DNA of 13,563 nucleotides from Alphaproteobacteria bacterium (GCA_013316395.1 WSMU01000026.1:1-13563); one strand, 5' to 3'. Positions 1-7,926 are shown, numbered from the stretch's first letter. Notes: a model not told the origin generated them from the letters alone. Made by a program: numbers and translations.

Positions 1-30
1 ATATAAAATTACGAATCATGACATATATAT

Positions 31-62
31 TGACAAAATAATAGCGCGCCAATATGGCACGC
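31..62 (-). terminator. Rho-independent terminator of the small membrane protein gene
   Basis: On the minus strand GCGTGCC (62-56) pairs with GGCGCGC (50-44) around a 5-nt loop, with one G-U wobble. The stem is followed by the T-rich stretch ATTATTTTG. It lies about 30 nt past the stop codon of the 57-residue minus-strand gene and fits as its terminator. Confidence 0.6.
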
Positions 63-91
63 CATGGTATAAATTGATATTTTTGAGCTAT

Positions 92-265
92 TTATCTAAC
101 TTTTTCCGTCAGAGATTTTGCATTCTCACCATACTGCTTGGCTTTCGAATCACATGACTTGAATGATGCGCCAGCTGCAAGCAATAATGCGGAATACAGC
201 GCCAGGATAACAAGTGCTTTGCCACCCAAATGAATTTTTAATGTTTGATTTCGTGTTTTTGCCAT
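92..265 (-). CDS. Small single-pass membrane protein, 57 residues, unknown function
   Basis: I do not recognise this protein. It starts MAKTRNQTLKIHLGGK, which is basic. A hydrophobic segment of about 18 residues follows (roughly residues 17-34, rich in A, L, I and V), then a short charged tail ending LTEKVR. The single Cys (residue 38) lies just after the hydrophobic segment, and the context FKSC is not a good lipobox. The basic N-terminus suggests a cytoplasmic N-end. The reading is supported by a good promoter (TTGACA, 17 nt, TAAAAT), an AAGG ribosome binding site 7 nt before the ATG, and a terminator behind it. It is transcribed alone, divergently from the acyl-CoA ligase gene. The gene structure is convincing; the function is unknown. 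Confidence 0.65.
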   Translation of the reverse strand: MAKTRNQTLKIHLGGKALVILALYSALLLAAGASFKSCDSKAKQYGENAKSLTEKVR

Positions 266-290
266 TTATTTACCTTATTACGGGGTAATA

Positions 291-319
291 ATTTTAGTGG
301 ACTATATAATACTTGTCAA
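291..319 (-). promoter_or_regulatory. Sigma70-type promoter of the small membrane protein gene
   Basis: On the minus strand TTGACA (319-314) is followed by a 17-nt spacer and TAAAAT (296-291). This is a perfect -35 box with a 5/6 -10 box. Transcription would start near 284, about 20 nt before the ATG at 265. Confidence 0.65.
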
Positions 320-332
320 TATTTAAAATAGG

Positions 333-361
333 TTGTTTTTCCTGTTGTTTCGGGGCATAAT
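333..361 (+). promoter_or_regulatory. Candidate promoter of the acyl-CoA ligase gene
   Basis: TTGTTT (333-338), a 17-nt spacer and CATAAT (356-361) form a plausible sigma70-type promoter. It would give a leader of about 60 nt before the ATG at 429. Overlapping TTGTTT/TAATAT combinations a few bases downstream are alternatives, so the exact boxes are uncertain. Confidence 0.4.
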
Positions 362-374
362 AATATAGTTCGGT

Positions 375-400
375 CTGGGTAATGGTTATCCAGATTTTTA
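375..400 (+). promoter_or_regulatory. Leader hairpin followed by T-run, possible attenuator
   Basis: CTGGGTAA (375-382) pairs with TTATCCAG (386-393) around a 3-nt loop with one G-U wobble, and ATTTTTA follows directly. It sits between the candidate promoter and the start codon of the acyl-CoA ligase. It could be a weak intrinsic terminator used for attenuation, or as DNA an operator dyad. The stem is modest, so either role is inference. Confidence 0.35.
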
Positions 401-428
401 ATTACTAACATAAAAGAGCATAATTATT

Positions 429-2015
429 ATGGTTAAAAACATATATGAAATGCTGCATGAGGTATGCGTCCAGAACAAAGACCGTATTTTCTTTGTCAGG
501 GAAAGTGAAACCTATGCGGAATTGTTAAAGAAAGTGAAGCAGCGTGCGGTTCTGCTGGCGAAGCGATTTGGTATAAAAAAGGGTGACACTGTTGCTATTT
601 TATCTGGCAATACCCCTGAGTTTATTAAATCTTACTTTGCCATCACGTCCCAGGGGGCGCGTGTTTTGATGTTGGATACGGGGCTTTCCCCGGCCGAGCA
701 TTTAAACATGATGCAGCGTACGGACTGTAAACTGGCCCTGGCCCAGAAATCTCATTTTGTCGAAGGCGGGCCGGAAATGTTTGATATCGAAACGCCGGAT
801 GATACTGACGAAGGGGAATTTGTTGCCGCCGATGTTGAGCGTGGTGATTTGGCAATGTTGTCGTTTACGTCTGGCTCGACCGGGAATCCAAAGGTTGTGG
901 GATTAACGCATAACAATGTTTTATCCCTGGGCGAGGGGGCCCTGTTCTATAAGCCTGTGATTCATCCCGGCTATACGTTTTATGGCTTTTTGCCGTTATA
1001 TCATATATATGGTGTTGTAATAAATATAATCGCACCGCTGGTTCTGCAGGGAAAGCTGCTGCTGCAGCCTGTATTAAATCCGCGTGAATTTATTGCCGAC
1101 TTTAAGAAATATCATCCGGAGGTGATTCCGGCCGTCCCCAGAATATGGGAGGCTTTTTATAAAAAGATTATCACCGCGGCCAAGGAAAAGCATGTATATA
1201 CCCTGATGCGTGTTGTCATGGCGACCCAGGGCTTTTTGCGTGCAATCGGTGCGGGTGCGTTGGTTGACAAGGTTACGCGCCCCATTCATGAACAGTTCGG
1301 CGGCAATACCAAGGTTTTGGTATCCGCCGGTGCAACGCTAAAGCCGACTATCCGCCGCTTTTTTGAAAAGCTGGGGTTTGTTGTTGGCGACTGTTATGGT
1401 TTGACGGAATGCACGGGGCCGGGGAACTTTAATTTTGCCTTTCGCCTGCCCAACGGCAAGATGTATTATGCCGGGCCGCTGCCTGGGAACGAGCTGAAAA
1501 TCCATAATCCGGACAAAAACGGTGTTGGTGAAATATGGCTGCGTGGGAATATGGTTATGCCGGGCTATATTGATAATGATGCCGCAAATGCCGCCGCATT
1601 CGAAGACGGCTGGTTTAAAACAGGCGACTTGGGCCTGCTGGATAAAAAGGGGCGGCTGGTTGTAAAGGGGCGTCAAAAACAGGTCATTGTTCTCGACAGT
1701 GGCAAGAATGTTTATCCGGACGAGCTCGAAGACCTATATCTTCAGAATGAAGAGATTTTGGGTGCAGCGGTATTTGAGTACACAATTAACGGCAAGGTTG
1801 TGCCCTATGCGGTATTTCAGGTCGCGCCCGGTACAACGGTTGCGCGTGTTGCAATGTTGTTAAAGGCATCGAATCTAAAGATTGCGCCTTATAAATGGGT
1901 AAAGCACTTTGCAATTACCGAAGAAGAACTGCCCCAGACATCGGCAAAAAAGATAAAGCATTTTGCCGTAAAGGAAATGCTGGATGCGGGGTTGTTTAAT
2001 CGCGCGGATGCATAA
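429..2015 (+). CDS. AMP-forming acyl-CoA synthetase (FadD-like fatty acid ligase)
   Basis: Member of the adenylate-forming (ANL) superfamily. It probably activates a fatty or other carboxylic acid with ATP and then transfers it to CoA or a carrier. The core motifs are in order: phosphate-binding loop SFTSGSTGNPK (residues 145-155), YGLTECTG (323-330), the TGD motif (398-400), hinge region KGRQKQVI (413-420), and a C-terminal LPQTSAKKI, where Lys508 sits where the catalytic lysine is expected. In that last motif the usual Gly before the lysine is Lys. At 528 residues it is close to normal length for the family. No signal peptide or membrane segment is apparent. The ribosome binding site is weak (AAGAG about 10 nt upstream). 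No other lipid gene is nearby, so the substrate cannot be inferred. O-succinylbenzoate or aryl-CoA ligases are alternatives but less likely. Confidence 0.85.
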   Translation: MVKNIYEMLHEVCVQNKDRIFFVRESETYAELLKKVKQRAVLLAKRFGIKKGDTVAILSGNTPEFIKSYFAITSQGARVLMLDTGLSPAEHLNMMQRTDCKLALAQKSHFVEGGPEMFDIETPDDTDEGEFVAADVERGDLAMLSFTSGSTGNPKVVGLTHNNVLSLGEGALFYKPVIHPGYTFYGFLPLYHIYGVVINIIAPLVLQGKLLLQPVLNPREFIADFKKYHPEVIPAVPRIWEAFYKKIITAAKEKHVYTLMRVVMATQGFLRAIGAGALVDKVTRPIHEQFGGNTKVLVSAGATLKPTIRRFFEKLGFVVGDCYGLTECTGPGNFNFAFRLPNGKMYYAGPLPGNELKIHNPDKNGVGEIWLRGNMVMPGYIDNDAANAAAFEDGWFKTGDLGLLDKKGRLVVKGRQKQVIVLDSGKNVYPDELEDLYLQNEEILGAAVFEYTINGKVVPYAVFQVAPGTTVARVAMLLKASNLKIAPYKWVKHFAITEEELPQTSAKKIKHFAVKEMLDAGLFNRADA

Positions 2016-2020
2016 ATCAC

Positions 2021-2068
2021 CCGTGGTGCACGTGCGGTCGGCGTTCTGCCGCATGTGCACCTTGACGG
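2021..2068 (+). repeat. Long inverted repeat (hairpin) after the acyl-CoA ligase gene
   Basis: GGTGCACGTGCGG (2025-2037) pairs with CCGCATGTGCACC (2049-2061) over 13 bp with one G-U wobble around an 11-nt loop. CCGT (2021-2024) and ACGG (2065-2068) can extend it beyond a 3-nt bulge. No T-run follows, so it is not a canonical intrinsic terminator. It starts 5 nt after the stop codon and may protect the transcript 3' end or act as a Rho-independent pause site. Confidence 0.6.
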
Positions 2069-2112
2069 AATGAGGTGAGGCGCTTATAATTAAAAGAAGG
2101 GGGTGGCGTAAA

Positions 2113-3042
2113 ATGGCCAAATCTGATGTTCAATCCTTTATCAAGAAACATCTGAAATATCGTGCTGGCAAATGCTACGTGGGCAATTTGTCAGGGGTGC
2201 TGTTGCACGATTTGCGTAACAAGATAATGGAAACAGAGGTTTCAGGATACGGCCACCTGATAAATGTCGGATACATTGATGTGGACTTGCTGCGTGCGGC
2301 ATTAAAAAGAGAAATGTCGTATAATCCGCTGCGCTTTTTTAAGCATGTCGGAAGCGTTTATGCTGCTAATACCCCGGAGGCTGATGCCATCGATGCTATA
2401 ACCCTAATGCTGCAGGAATTTATGTTCTTGTGGCCCACAGGTATCCGGGGGCAGGTCAGAATAATGGACTTTGCCGATGCAAAATATCTGGTTTTGTTAA
2501 AAGTCCGTGATTGCTTTAAGAAAATAGCAAATATAAATATGCAGGATTTTAAAAGTGCGGCCTATCGTGATGAAACGGTGGCGGCTTTTGCGGCTGCACA
2601 AATTCCAATGCCGGCCGCGTTGCGCGCTGAAATGACAGACATGGCCGTGGCATCGGCAATGCGGCGTGCGCATAAGCGGGATATTGCAGAATTGAACATG
2701 CGTATCAAGGCCATTGAAACAGAAATAAACATACATCGGGGCCATGATGCGGTATTTGTTGCCGAACTGAAGCTGGAGCTTGAAGAGCTAAAGGCACGTC
2801 TGGATTTGATGATAAATAAAAAGCAGCCGCGTGCGCTATCAACGCAGCGACGCGTGCCCAGTATTACAAATCGCCCAAATGTGCAGGTAAAGCCCACGGT
2901 GGCTGCGGATGAAAACTATGGCGAAGATGCATATGATAGGGAGGTAGAGTTGCTAAGCACCTTGACGCCTGAGCATGATATGGGCAAAACACCGGATGTT
3001 TTTATCGAATATATTGCCGAACACGGGATTGAGAGAAGGTAG
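2113..3042 (+). CDS. Unrecognised protein with a central coiled coil, 309 residues
   Basis: I do not recognise a family. The N-terminal two thirds (about residues 1-180) look globular and predominantly helical. Residues about 185-236 are highly charged, with heptad-like Leu/Ile spacing that suggests a coiled coil. The following 50 residues are basic, then polar, and look disordered, ending with a short acidic segment rich in Glu. There is no signal peptide or membrane segment, so it is probably cytoplasmic. A strong ribosome binding site (AAGAAGGGGG) precedes the ATG. It lies 97 nt behind the acyl-CoA ligase with the long hairpin between them, and may be co-transcribed or have its own promoter. 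The stop is only 4 nt from the stop of the convergent cysteine-rich gene. Confidence 0.7.
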   Translation: MAKSDVQSFIKKHLKYRAGKCYVGNLSGVLLHDLRNKIMETEVSGYGHLINVGYIDVDLLRAALKREMSYNPLRFFKHVGSVYAANTPEADAIDAITLMLQEFMFLWPTGIRGQVRIMDFADAKYLVLLKVRDCFKKIANINMQDFKSAAYRDETVAAFAAAQIPMPAALRAEMTDMAVASAMRRAHKRDIAELNMRIKAIETEINIHRGHDAVFVAELKLELEELKARLDLMINKKQPRALSTQRRVPSITNRPNVQVKPTVAADENYGEDAYDREVELLSTLTPEHDMGKTPDVFIEYIAEHGIERR

Positions 3043-3046
3043 TTTA

Positions 3047-4291
3047 TTACTTGCATATCGCAATATAAGGCGGCAGTGATTTTTCTATGTCTATTACGCT
3101 GTCTCCGCAATCCATACAGTTAAATTTTCTGTTTTGTGAGTGTGCCGCATCCAGTGGTATGTGTTTTTTTGCAACCTCCGGGACATTGGCGGCGTATGAT
3201 TCGCTGGGAAAACCAAAGTAAAAACCACGCGATGCGCCGCTGCATTGTGCCGCCGCTCCGGGATAGCATTGTGGGTCACCAATACGCGCCGGGTCCGGAA
3301 CGCATGCGGATTCGCATGTGTCCGGGTCTGTTATCATTTGCTCGCAATCCGTGCAAGAAGAAGTCTGGGGGACGCGTAATGTGGCGCCCGGCTTGCCGTA
3401 AATTGCCCCCTGGGTCATATGACCGCACTTTTTAACGTCCGGCGCTTTTGTCGGGTCGGTAACACATTCCCATTCCAGGGTATTGTAATTTAGGCGCGCA
3501 ACCATATTGTCAGGACAGTTTTTTTCCGGAAACGGGTTAATACATTCCCATACGCTGTCGACCAGTACGGCTGTCTGCTGGCTGGCGCACAGGGGGCGGC
3601 GCGATTCATCCGCCACGCATTCAAGTAAATCAGAATCCCAAATCATATCGCCGCCGCAATCTGTCTTTGTGTTATATCCAATACATTGCCAGCGGCCAAA
3701 TCGATATGCCTTGACCGTGCCGGCCGGGCAGTTTATGTTATCCGCCGATGGCGTGATAAAATCGGTGTCGGCATCCGGGATTTCATATTGGGTCATATAT
3801 ACCAACTGGCCGTCTTGTAAGTCCATGTCGGAAATTATGCCGGCCGGTACCGCACGCTTGGTCGCGGTGCCCCCTGAAACAATAAGCTTGTTTTGAAATA
3901 TTCCAAATGTACCCGCATCTGTAAAGTGCTCTTCCAGTATCTCCATCATGTCATTGTATTTGTTCGTGTCAACCGGCGCAGTCGCGGTTACAATAAAGCT
4001 GTATGCAGGCTTTTTTTTGCGAACAATTTCACACTTTGTTACGGTTAAATTGGTATTTAGACATATAAACTTGCTTTCGATATTATTCTGCTCAACACAT
4101 ATATCTTCAAATGTTGTGTTTTGTATCGTTGCATTATGAGCGGCGGCGGCGCATTCGGCCACACTGCGCAAATCCGCCCTGTCGATTGCGTACTGTGTTT
4201 CCTGCTCTGTCATGCGCTGTGACGGGGCCCCCAGCATATAGACGCCGGCCATAAATATTGCGACCAAAATCATGACAAAAATATTCATCAT
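3047..4291 (-). CDS. Cysteine-rich repeat protein with N-terminal membrane anchor
   Basis: The protein has a hydrophobic N-terminal segment (about residues 3-20) and then an alpha-helical region (28-55). This layout recalls pilin-like or pseudopilin-like proteins, but no clear prepilin peptidase site is present. Of its 22 Cys residues, most fall in the C-terminal half. Residues 188-289 hold four imperfect tandem units, each about 23-30 residues with a Cys pair (C188/C203, C212/C225, C235/C250, C259/C276), and three of the four have Trp two residues before the second Cys. Two CxDC motifs follow (313-316 and 392-395). The even Cys count and the anchor suggest an exported, disulfide-bonded protein. 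The ribosome binding site AAGGGGG lies 1 nt before the first ATG and 4 nt before a second in-frame ATG (4288), which is the likelier start. A weak divergent promoter (TTGCAG, 17 nt, TAGACT) lies at 4341-4313. Confidence 0.7.
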   Translation of the reverse strand: MMNIFVMILVAIFMAGVYMLGAPSQRMTEQETQYAIDRADLRSVAECAAAAHNATIQNTTFEDICVEQNNIESKFICLNTNLTVTKCEIVRKKKPAYSFIVTATAPVDTNKYNDMMEILEEHFTDAGTFGIFQNKLIVSGGTATKRAVPAGIISDMDLQDGQLVYMTQYEIPDADTDFITPSADNINCPAGTVKAYRFGRWQCIGYNTKTDCGGDMIWDSDLLECVADESRRPLCASQQTAVLVDSVWECINPFPEKNCPDNMVARLNYNTLEWECVTDPTKAPDVKKCGHMTQGAIYGKPGATLRVPQTSSCTDCEQMITDPDTCESACVPDPARIGDPQCYPGAAAQCSGASRGFYFGFPSESYAANVPEVAKKHIPLDAAHSQNRKFNCMDCGDSVIDIEKSLPPYIAICK

Positions 4292-4297
4292 TCCCCC

Positions 4298-4326
4298 TTG
4301 CGATTTGTTAAAAGTCTAGCTAATAT
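4298..4326 (+). promoter_or_regulatory. Promoter of the lptE-holA-map-radC operon
   Basis: TTGCGA (4298-4303), a 17-nt spacer and TAATAT (4321-4326) give a good sigma70-type promoter, with a start predicted near 4333. This places the upstream in-frame TTG at 4298 inside the -35 box, so it cannot be the start codon and the internal ATG at 4364 is favoured. Confidence 0.6.
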
Positions 4327-4363
4327 AAGAATAAACTGCAACTTTAAAAAATATGGTCGTTAT

Positions 4364-4834
4364 ATGAAGAAATGCCTCGTGTTTTTAATGCTGGCCGGAT
4401 GCGGCTTTCAGCCTATGTTTGCCAACCGTGATACGGATATTTATGTTGCGCCGATTTCTGGTATAAACGGGATAGATTTGCGTAACAGCCTGAATGCAAA
4501 ATTTGGCGGTCAACATGATTCTGATGCCCTATATACGCTAAGCGTTTCCCTGGCGGAGCCTGTGACCCAGTACAAAGCGCTGGAACGTACCGGTGATGCC
4601 ACCTGGCAGCAGGTTTCGCTCTCGGCCAGTTTTGAGTTGATGCGTGGTGATGAAAAGATTGCATCCGGTCGCGAGGTTGCGGCCGAATCATACACGTTTG
4701 TAAGATATCTGGTTGCGGCAAATGCGTCTTATAATAACGCGGTTCGCAATATTATAAATGTTTTGGCTGATAAAATCAGTGTGCGTGCAATAACATCCGC
4801 CGCTGATTATGAAAAGTCACGGACCGAAGAATAA
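4364..4834 (+). CDS. lptE: LPS-assembly outer membrane lipoprotein LptE
   Basis: LptE is the outer-membrane lipoprotein that plugs the LptD barrel and helps insert lipopolysaccharide in the outer leaflet. The ATG at 4364 gives a short lipoprotein signal peptide, MKKCLVFLMLAGC, with lipobox LAGC (lipidated Cys13). GFQPMF follows, matching the CGF-x-P-[LMY]-[FY] start typical of alphaproteobacterial LptE. The mature part is beta-rich with a conserved-looking helix near the C-terminus (VRNIINVLADKI). At 156 residues it fits the family. There is no clear Shine-Dalgarno sequence, and the leader is only about 30 nt. Its stop codon overlaps the start of holA by one base, and the lptE-holA pairing is the usual order in this group. 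An upstream extension in the same frame is rejected because it would begin in the promoter. Confidence 0.85.
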   Translation: MKKCLVFLMLAGCGFQPMFANRDTDIYVAPISGINGIDLRNSLNAKFGGQHDSDALYTLSVSLAEPVTQYKALERTGDATWQQVSLSASFELMRGDEKIASGREVAAESYTFVRYLVAANASYNNAVRNIINVLADKISVRAITSAADYEKSRTEE

Positions 4835-5823
4835 TGAAGTGGAAAGAAGCGGATTTTAATACAGGTATTGCAACTATTCGTGCAGTGCTGATATATGGCC
4901 CCGATGCCGGCCAGGTGGACGAGTTTTGTGATACCGCCGTGGCAAAGTTGCAAATTGAAAAAGACAATCTGTTTGCGCTGGATTCGGATGAACTGCGTGA
5001 AAAGCAGGACGCATTGTTCGCAGAAAGTTGCAGTCCGTCCATGTTTGGCGGTCGGAAAATGGTAATTATATCCAATGCGGGTGATGCCCATGCCAAACAG
5101 ATTGCTGATTTAGTTGAGCATCCTGGTCTTTGTGCCACTGTTATAGTTGCCGCCGGTGATTTGCGTGCGGGTGGTGGTCTGCGTTCTTTGTTTGAAGGGG
5201 GCGATAAAATTGCGGCGCTGGCATGCTATACGGATGATGCGCGCTCGCTGGCGACACTTATTCGTGGGGCGCTGTCTGCGGAAAATGGCATAAACCAAAT
5301 CAGCCCGGACGCAATGGCATATATGACGACGCATCTGGGGGGTGACCGCGGGATAACGCGCGGCTTTCTGGCAAAAATTGCCCTTTACGTAGATGATAAA
5401 AAAATTGTCGAACTAGAAGATGTGGAAAAGTGCCTGCCAGATACGGGTGCGGCCGATATGGATGACTTTTTGTATTCTCTGACGGCGGGGCATATTCAGC
5501 AAACAATGACCGCACTGGACCGTCTGCTTTATGATAATGCACAGCCGAATATGATAATACGTCTGCTTGACGGGCATTTTAAAAAATTGCTGACCGCGGT
5601 TGTAGATGGCCAGTTGCCACGTTTGTTTTGGAAGGTTGCAGATAAATTTAATCTGGCGATGAAAATATGGCCCGCATCAGAAATTGCGGCGGTGTTGCGT
5701 CGCCTGAACGAGCTTGAGGCGCAACTGCGTACAACCGGTATGCCGGCTGAGGTTTTGCTGCGTGATTTTTCATTAAAACTGGCGGTACGTGCCGCCAAAT
5801 TGGCGATAAAAAGAAGGAATTAA
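4834..5823 (+). CDS. holA: DNA polymerase III delta subunit (clamp-loader subunit)
   Basis: Delta subunit of the DnaX clamp-loader complex, the wrench that opens the sliding beta clamp. Diagnostic segments are the N-terminal LIYGPDAGQVDE (degenerate nucleotide-binding loop of the family), SMFGGRKMVII (around residues 68-78), and a C-terminal helical collar region with AQPNMIIRLLDGHFKKLL. At 329 residues it has the normal family length. The ATG overlaps the lptE stop codon (TAATG), so the two are probably translationally coupled. The map gene begins one base after its stop. Cytoplasmic. Assignment rests on both sequence and conserved neighbour order. Confidence 0.88.
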   Translation: MKWKEADFNTGIATIRAVLIYGPDAGQVDEFCDTAVAKLQIEKDNLFALDSDELREKQDALFAESCSPSMFGGRKMVIISNAGDAHAKQIADLVEHPGLCATVIVAAGDLRAGGGLRSLFEGGDKIAALACYTDDARSLATLIRGALSAENGINQISPDAMAYMTTHLGGDRGITRGFLAKIALYVDDKKIVELEDVEKCLPDTGAADMDDFLYSLTAGHIQQTMTALDRLLYDNAQPNMIIRLLDGHFKKLLTAVVDGQLPRLFWKVADKFNLAMKIWPASEIAAVLRRLNELEAQLRTTGMPAEVLLRDFSLKLAVRAAKLAIKRRN

Positions 5824-5824
5824 A

Positions 5825-6586
5825 ATGTTAGCATCGGTTTATGCACCAAAGGATTTTAAGCGCTTGCGCGCATCGGGCGATTTAGTCGCGCGATGCTTTG
5901 ATTTTATTTCGCCGCATATCAAGGCCGGCATCTCCACAGGCGAGATAGACCGTATGGTTGCCGAATTTTTAAAGGCTAATGGTGCCCGCTCATCTGATTT
6001 GGGCTACCAGGGATATCCAAAAAATATATGTACATCTGTAAATGATGTAATTGTTCATGGTATCCCCAGTGATGATGTAATACTAAAAGACGGCGATATT
6101 GTAAATGTTGACTTAACGGCCGAATATAAGGGGTTTCATGGTGACGCATCGCGAATGTTTATGATTGGCAACGTTGCCCCGCGTGCACGTGAACTTGTTC
6201 AAACATGCCAGGATGCGCTAAATGCGGCGATTGCGGTCTGTGCGCCGGGTGTGCCGCTGTCTGAGATTGGTCGCACGATAGAGGCTGTTGTTACCCCCCA
6301 TGGCTTTTCCATATCACGTGATTTTGTTGGGCATGGAATCGGCAAGGTTATGCATGACGAGCCGCAAATTTATCATTTTTATGACAAGCGCTGGGACAAG
6401 GTGAAAATGGTCCCGGGCCTTGTATTTACTATAGAGCCTATGATAAACACCGGGCGTCCTGAATGTAAGATAGACCCCGATGGCTGGACCGCGCGTACGG
6501 TTGACGGCGGCCTGTCGGCGCAGTGGGAACATACAATCGGCATTACCGAAGACGGTGCAATAATATTCACTGAGAAAATGGTTTAA
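5825..6586 (+). CDS. map: Methionine aminopeptidase, type I
   Basis: Removes the initiator methionine from nascent proteins. The pita-bread fold residues are all visible: His78 (VIVHG), metal ligands Asp96 (NVDLT), Asp107 (HGDASR), His170 (VGHGIG), Glu204 (TIEPM) and Glu235 (QWEHT). At 253 residues it is the size of a standard bacterial type Ia enzyme with no N-terminal extension. A strong ribosome binding site (AAGAAGGA) lies over the end of holA, and the start codon is one base past the holA stop. Cytoplasmic. It continues the lptE operon and is followed by radC after 18 nt. Confidence 0.95.
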   Translation: MLASVYAPKDFKRLRASGDLVARCFDFISPHIKAGISTGEIDRMVAEFLKANGARSSDLGYQGYPKNICTSVNDVIVHGIPSDDVILKDGDIVNVDLTAEYKGFHGDASRMFMIGNVAPRARELVQTCQDALNAAIAVCAPGVPLSEIGRTIEAVVTPHGFSISRDFVGHGIGKVMHDEPQIYHFYDKRWDKVKMVPGLVFTIEPMINTGRPECKIDPDGWTARTVDGGLSAQWEHTIGITEDGAIIFTEKMV

Positions 6587-6604
6587 AACGGGGATAGGGC
6601 GGCT

Positions 6605-7285
6605 GTGAAACAAGCGGATACATCTTTTCACGCCGGACATCGCCAGCGTTTGCGTCAAAAGTTTTTGGATGGCAAGCTTGCCGACTATGAGCTGTTGGAA
6701 CTGGCGCTCAGCTTTGCTATTCCGCGTCGTGATGTGCGACCGGTATCGCGTGCGCTGATGCGTGAATTCGGAACATTGTATCAGGTTTTAACCGCCAGTG
6801 TTGATGCATTGGCGGCGGTTCCGGGTATGGGACGCAACAGTGCTATCTTTATTAAAACGATGCACCAGATGATGGCGCTGGGATTTCGCGGGTACTTTAT
6901 AAAGACGCCATTATTTCATGATTATGCGCAGTTTGAAAACTATTGCCGATTAAATGTTGGTGGTAAAAGCGTTGAGGAAGTTCATGTCCTATACCTTGAC
7001 GGCCAACTGTGCCTGTTGGCCGACGAGATACATAGTGTCGGTACTGTAAATGAATCTAGTATCTACCCGCGTGAGATTGTTCGGCGTGCACTGGATTTAA
7101 ATGCGCGCGGTGTGGCGCTGGTTCATAATCATCCCACGCCATGTACATCTTTTTCAGAGCAGGATAAGAAGGCCACGCTGGAACTTATGCTGCTGTTAAA
7201 TGCTATCAATATCACGCTCTATGACCACTTTGTAGTATCGGGTGGTACGGTTTATTCTGCACGCAATATGCATATGTTTGATTAA
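6605..7285 (+). CDS. radC: RadC family JAMM-domain protein
   Basis: RadC homologue. The family carries an MPN/JAMM zinc-protease-like domain; the name comes from an old and disputed DNA-repair phenotype. A helix-hairpin-helix lies near residues 66-88 (VDALAAVPGMGRNSAIF). The JAMM residues are complete: Glu141 (ADEIHS), His174 and His176 in HNHP, Ser184 and Asp187, with the exact H-x-H-x7-S-x2-D spacing. At 226 residues it is normal for the family. The start is a GTG (6605) with an AGGG-type ribosome binding site; no ATG lies nearby upstream in frame. It is the last gene of the lptE-holA-map-radC run, and its 3' end overlaps the convergent minus-strand gene by 4 nt. No terminator was seen. Confidence 0.92.
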   Translation: MKQADTSFHAGHRQRLRQKFLDGKLADYELLELALSFAIPRRDVRPVSRALMREFGTLYQVLTASVDALAAVPGMGRNSAIFIKTMHQMMALGFRGYFIKTPLFHDYAQFENYCRLNVGGKSVEEVHVLYLDGQLCLLADEIHSVGTVNESSIYPREIVRRALDLNARGVALVHNHPTPCTSFSEQDKKATLELMLLLNAINITLYDHFVVSGGTVYSARNMHMFD

Positions 7286-7926
7286 AATAATTCCGCTACA
7301 TCGCAAACAGATGTCATTTGCTGGCGGTCTATATGATGTATCTGATTTTGTAAGATGCTGAACGTGTCCCGTGTTGCCTGGGTCGGGGTATTCCATGTAT
7401 CGCGCCATGGCCGCGATATTTTTATTACGCTAAACGCCGGCGTGAATATAAAGCGCAGCTTTTGTAGGGCGCACTGGGCCCCCTCTATGGTGCGAAAGTC
7501 GTCCGGTGTAATATCGATAAAGCCTGTCGGTGTGTTTAACTCTATTATGTATTCGTATATAAAGTGGGCGGTTCCATTTTCAATTCTTCGCCGCGTAATT
7601 CGGTCGTTTCGTCCGTCATTGTTTATATCGCGATTAAAAACATCTACCGCCGCCAGACCGGCCCCAAATTCATCCAGCGGGTATTGTGTCGATGCCCCCG
7701 CCCGCCCCAGGCCGTCATTAAACGCAGCGCCGGTTGTGGTGATTGTGCGTGGCTTGCCGGCGGGGCGTGGTGCATGGGTGTCGATGCTGGGGGTGTCTGC
7801 CCCGATTGTGCGCCCTATGCGTGATCTGTCGCCCCGGACCAGCATATAGCCCAGCACGAATATAACCATTACCAGCAGTACCAGTAATATATTAAAAGTA
7901 ACGCCGCCGTTTTGATTAGAGTTCAT
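7282..7926 (-). CDS. Single-pass membrane protein with a calcium-loop-like motif
   Basis: No family recognised. A short polar N-terminus precedes one transmembrane segment (about residues 10-30, NILLVLLVMVIFVLGYMLV). A low-complexity linker rich in Arg, Pro and Thr follows to about residue 65, and the remainder looks globular. Residues 100-108 read DINNDGRND, which fits the DxNxDGxxD calcium-binding loop found in dockerin, FG-GAP and VCBS-type repeats. Only one such loop is seen. The globular part is therefore probably periplasmic. Last gene of a tight minus-strand operon: 16 nt separate it from the two-TM gene upstream. Two Cys residues, both in the C-terminal domain. Confidence 0.7.
   Translation of the reverse strand: MNSNQNGGVTFNILLVLLVMVIFVLGYMLVRGDRSRIGRTIGADTPSIDTHAPRPAGKPRTITTTGAAFNDGLGRAGASTQYPLDEFGAGLAAVDVFNRDINNDGRNDRITRRRIENGTAHFIYEYIIELNTPTGFIDITPDDFRTIEGAQCALQKLRFIFTPAFSVIKISRPWRDTWNTPTQATRDTFSILQNQIHHIDRQQMTSVCDVAELF

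Noticed and set aside
4298..4363. Extended lptE start at 4298
   Set aside because: The start would be a TTG lying in the predicted -35 box, and the lipoprotein signal peptide begins at the ATG at 4364.
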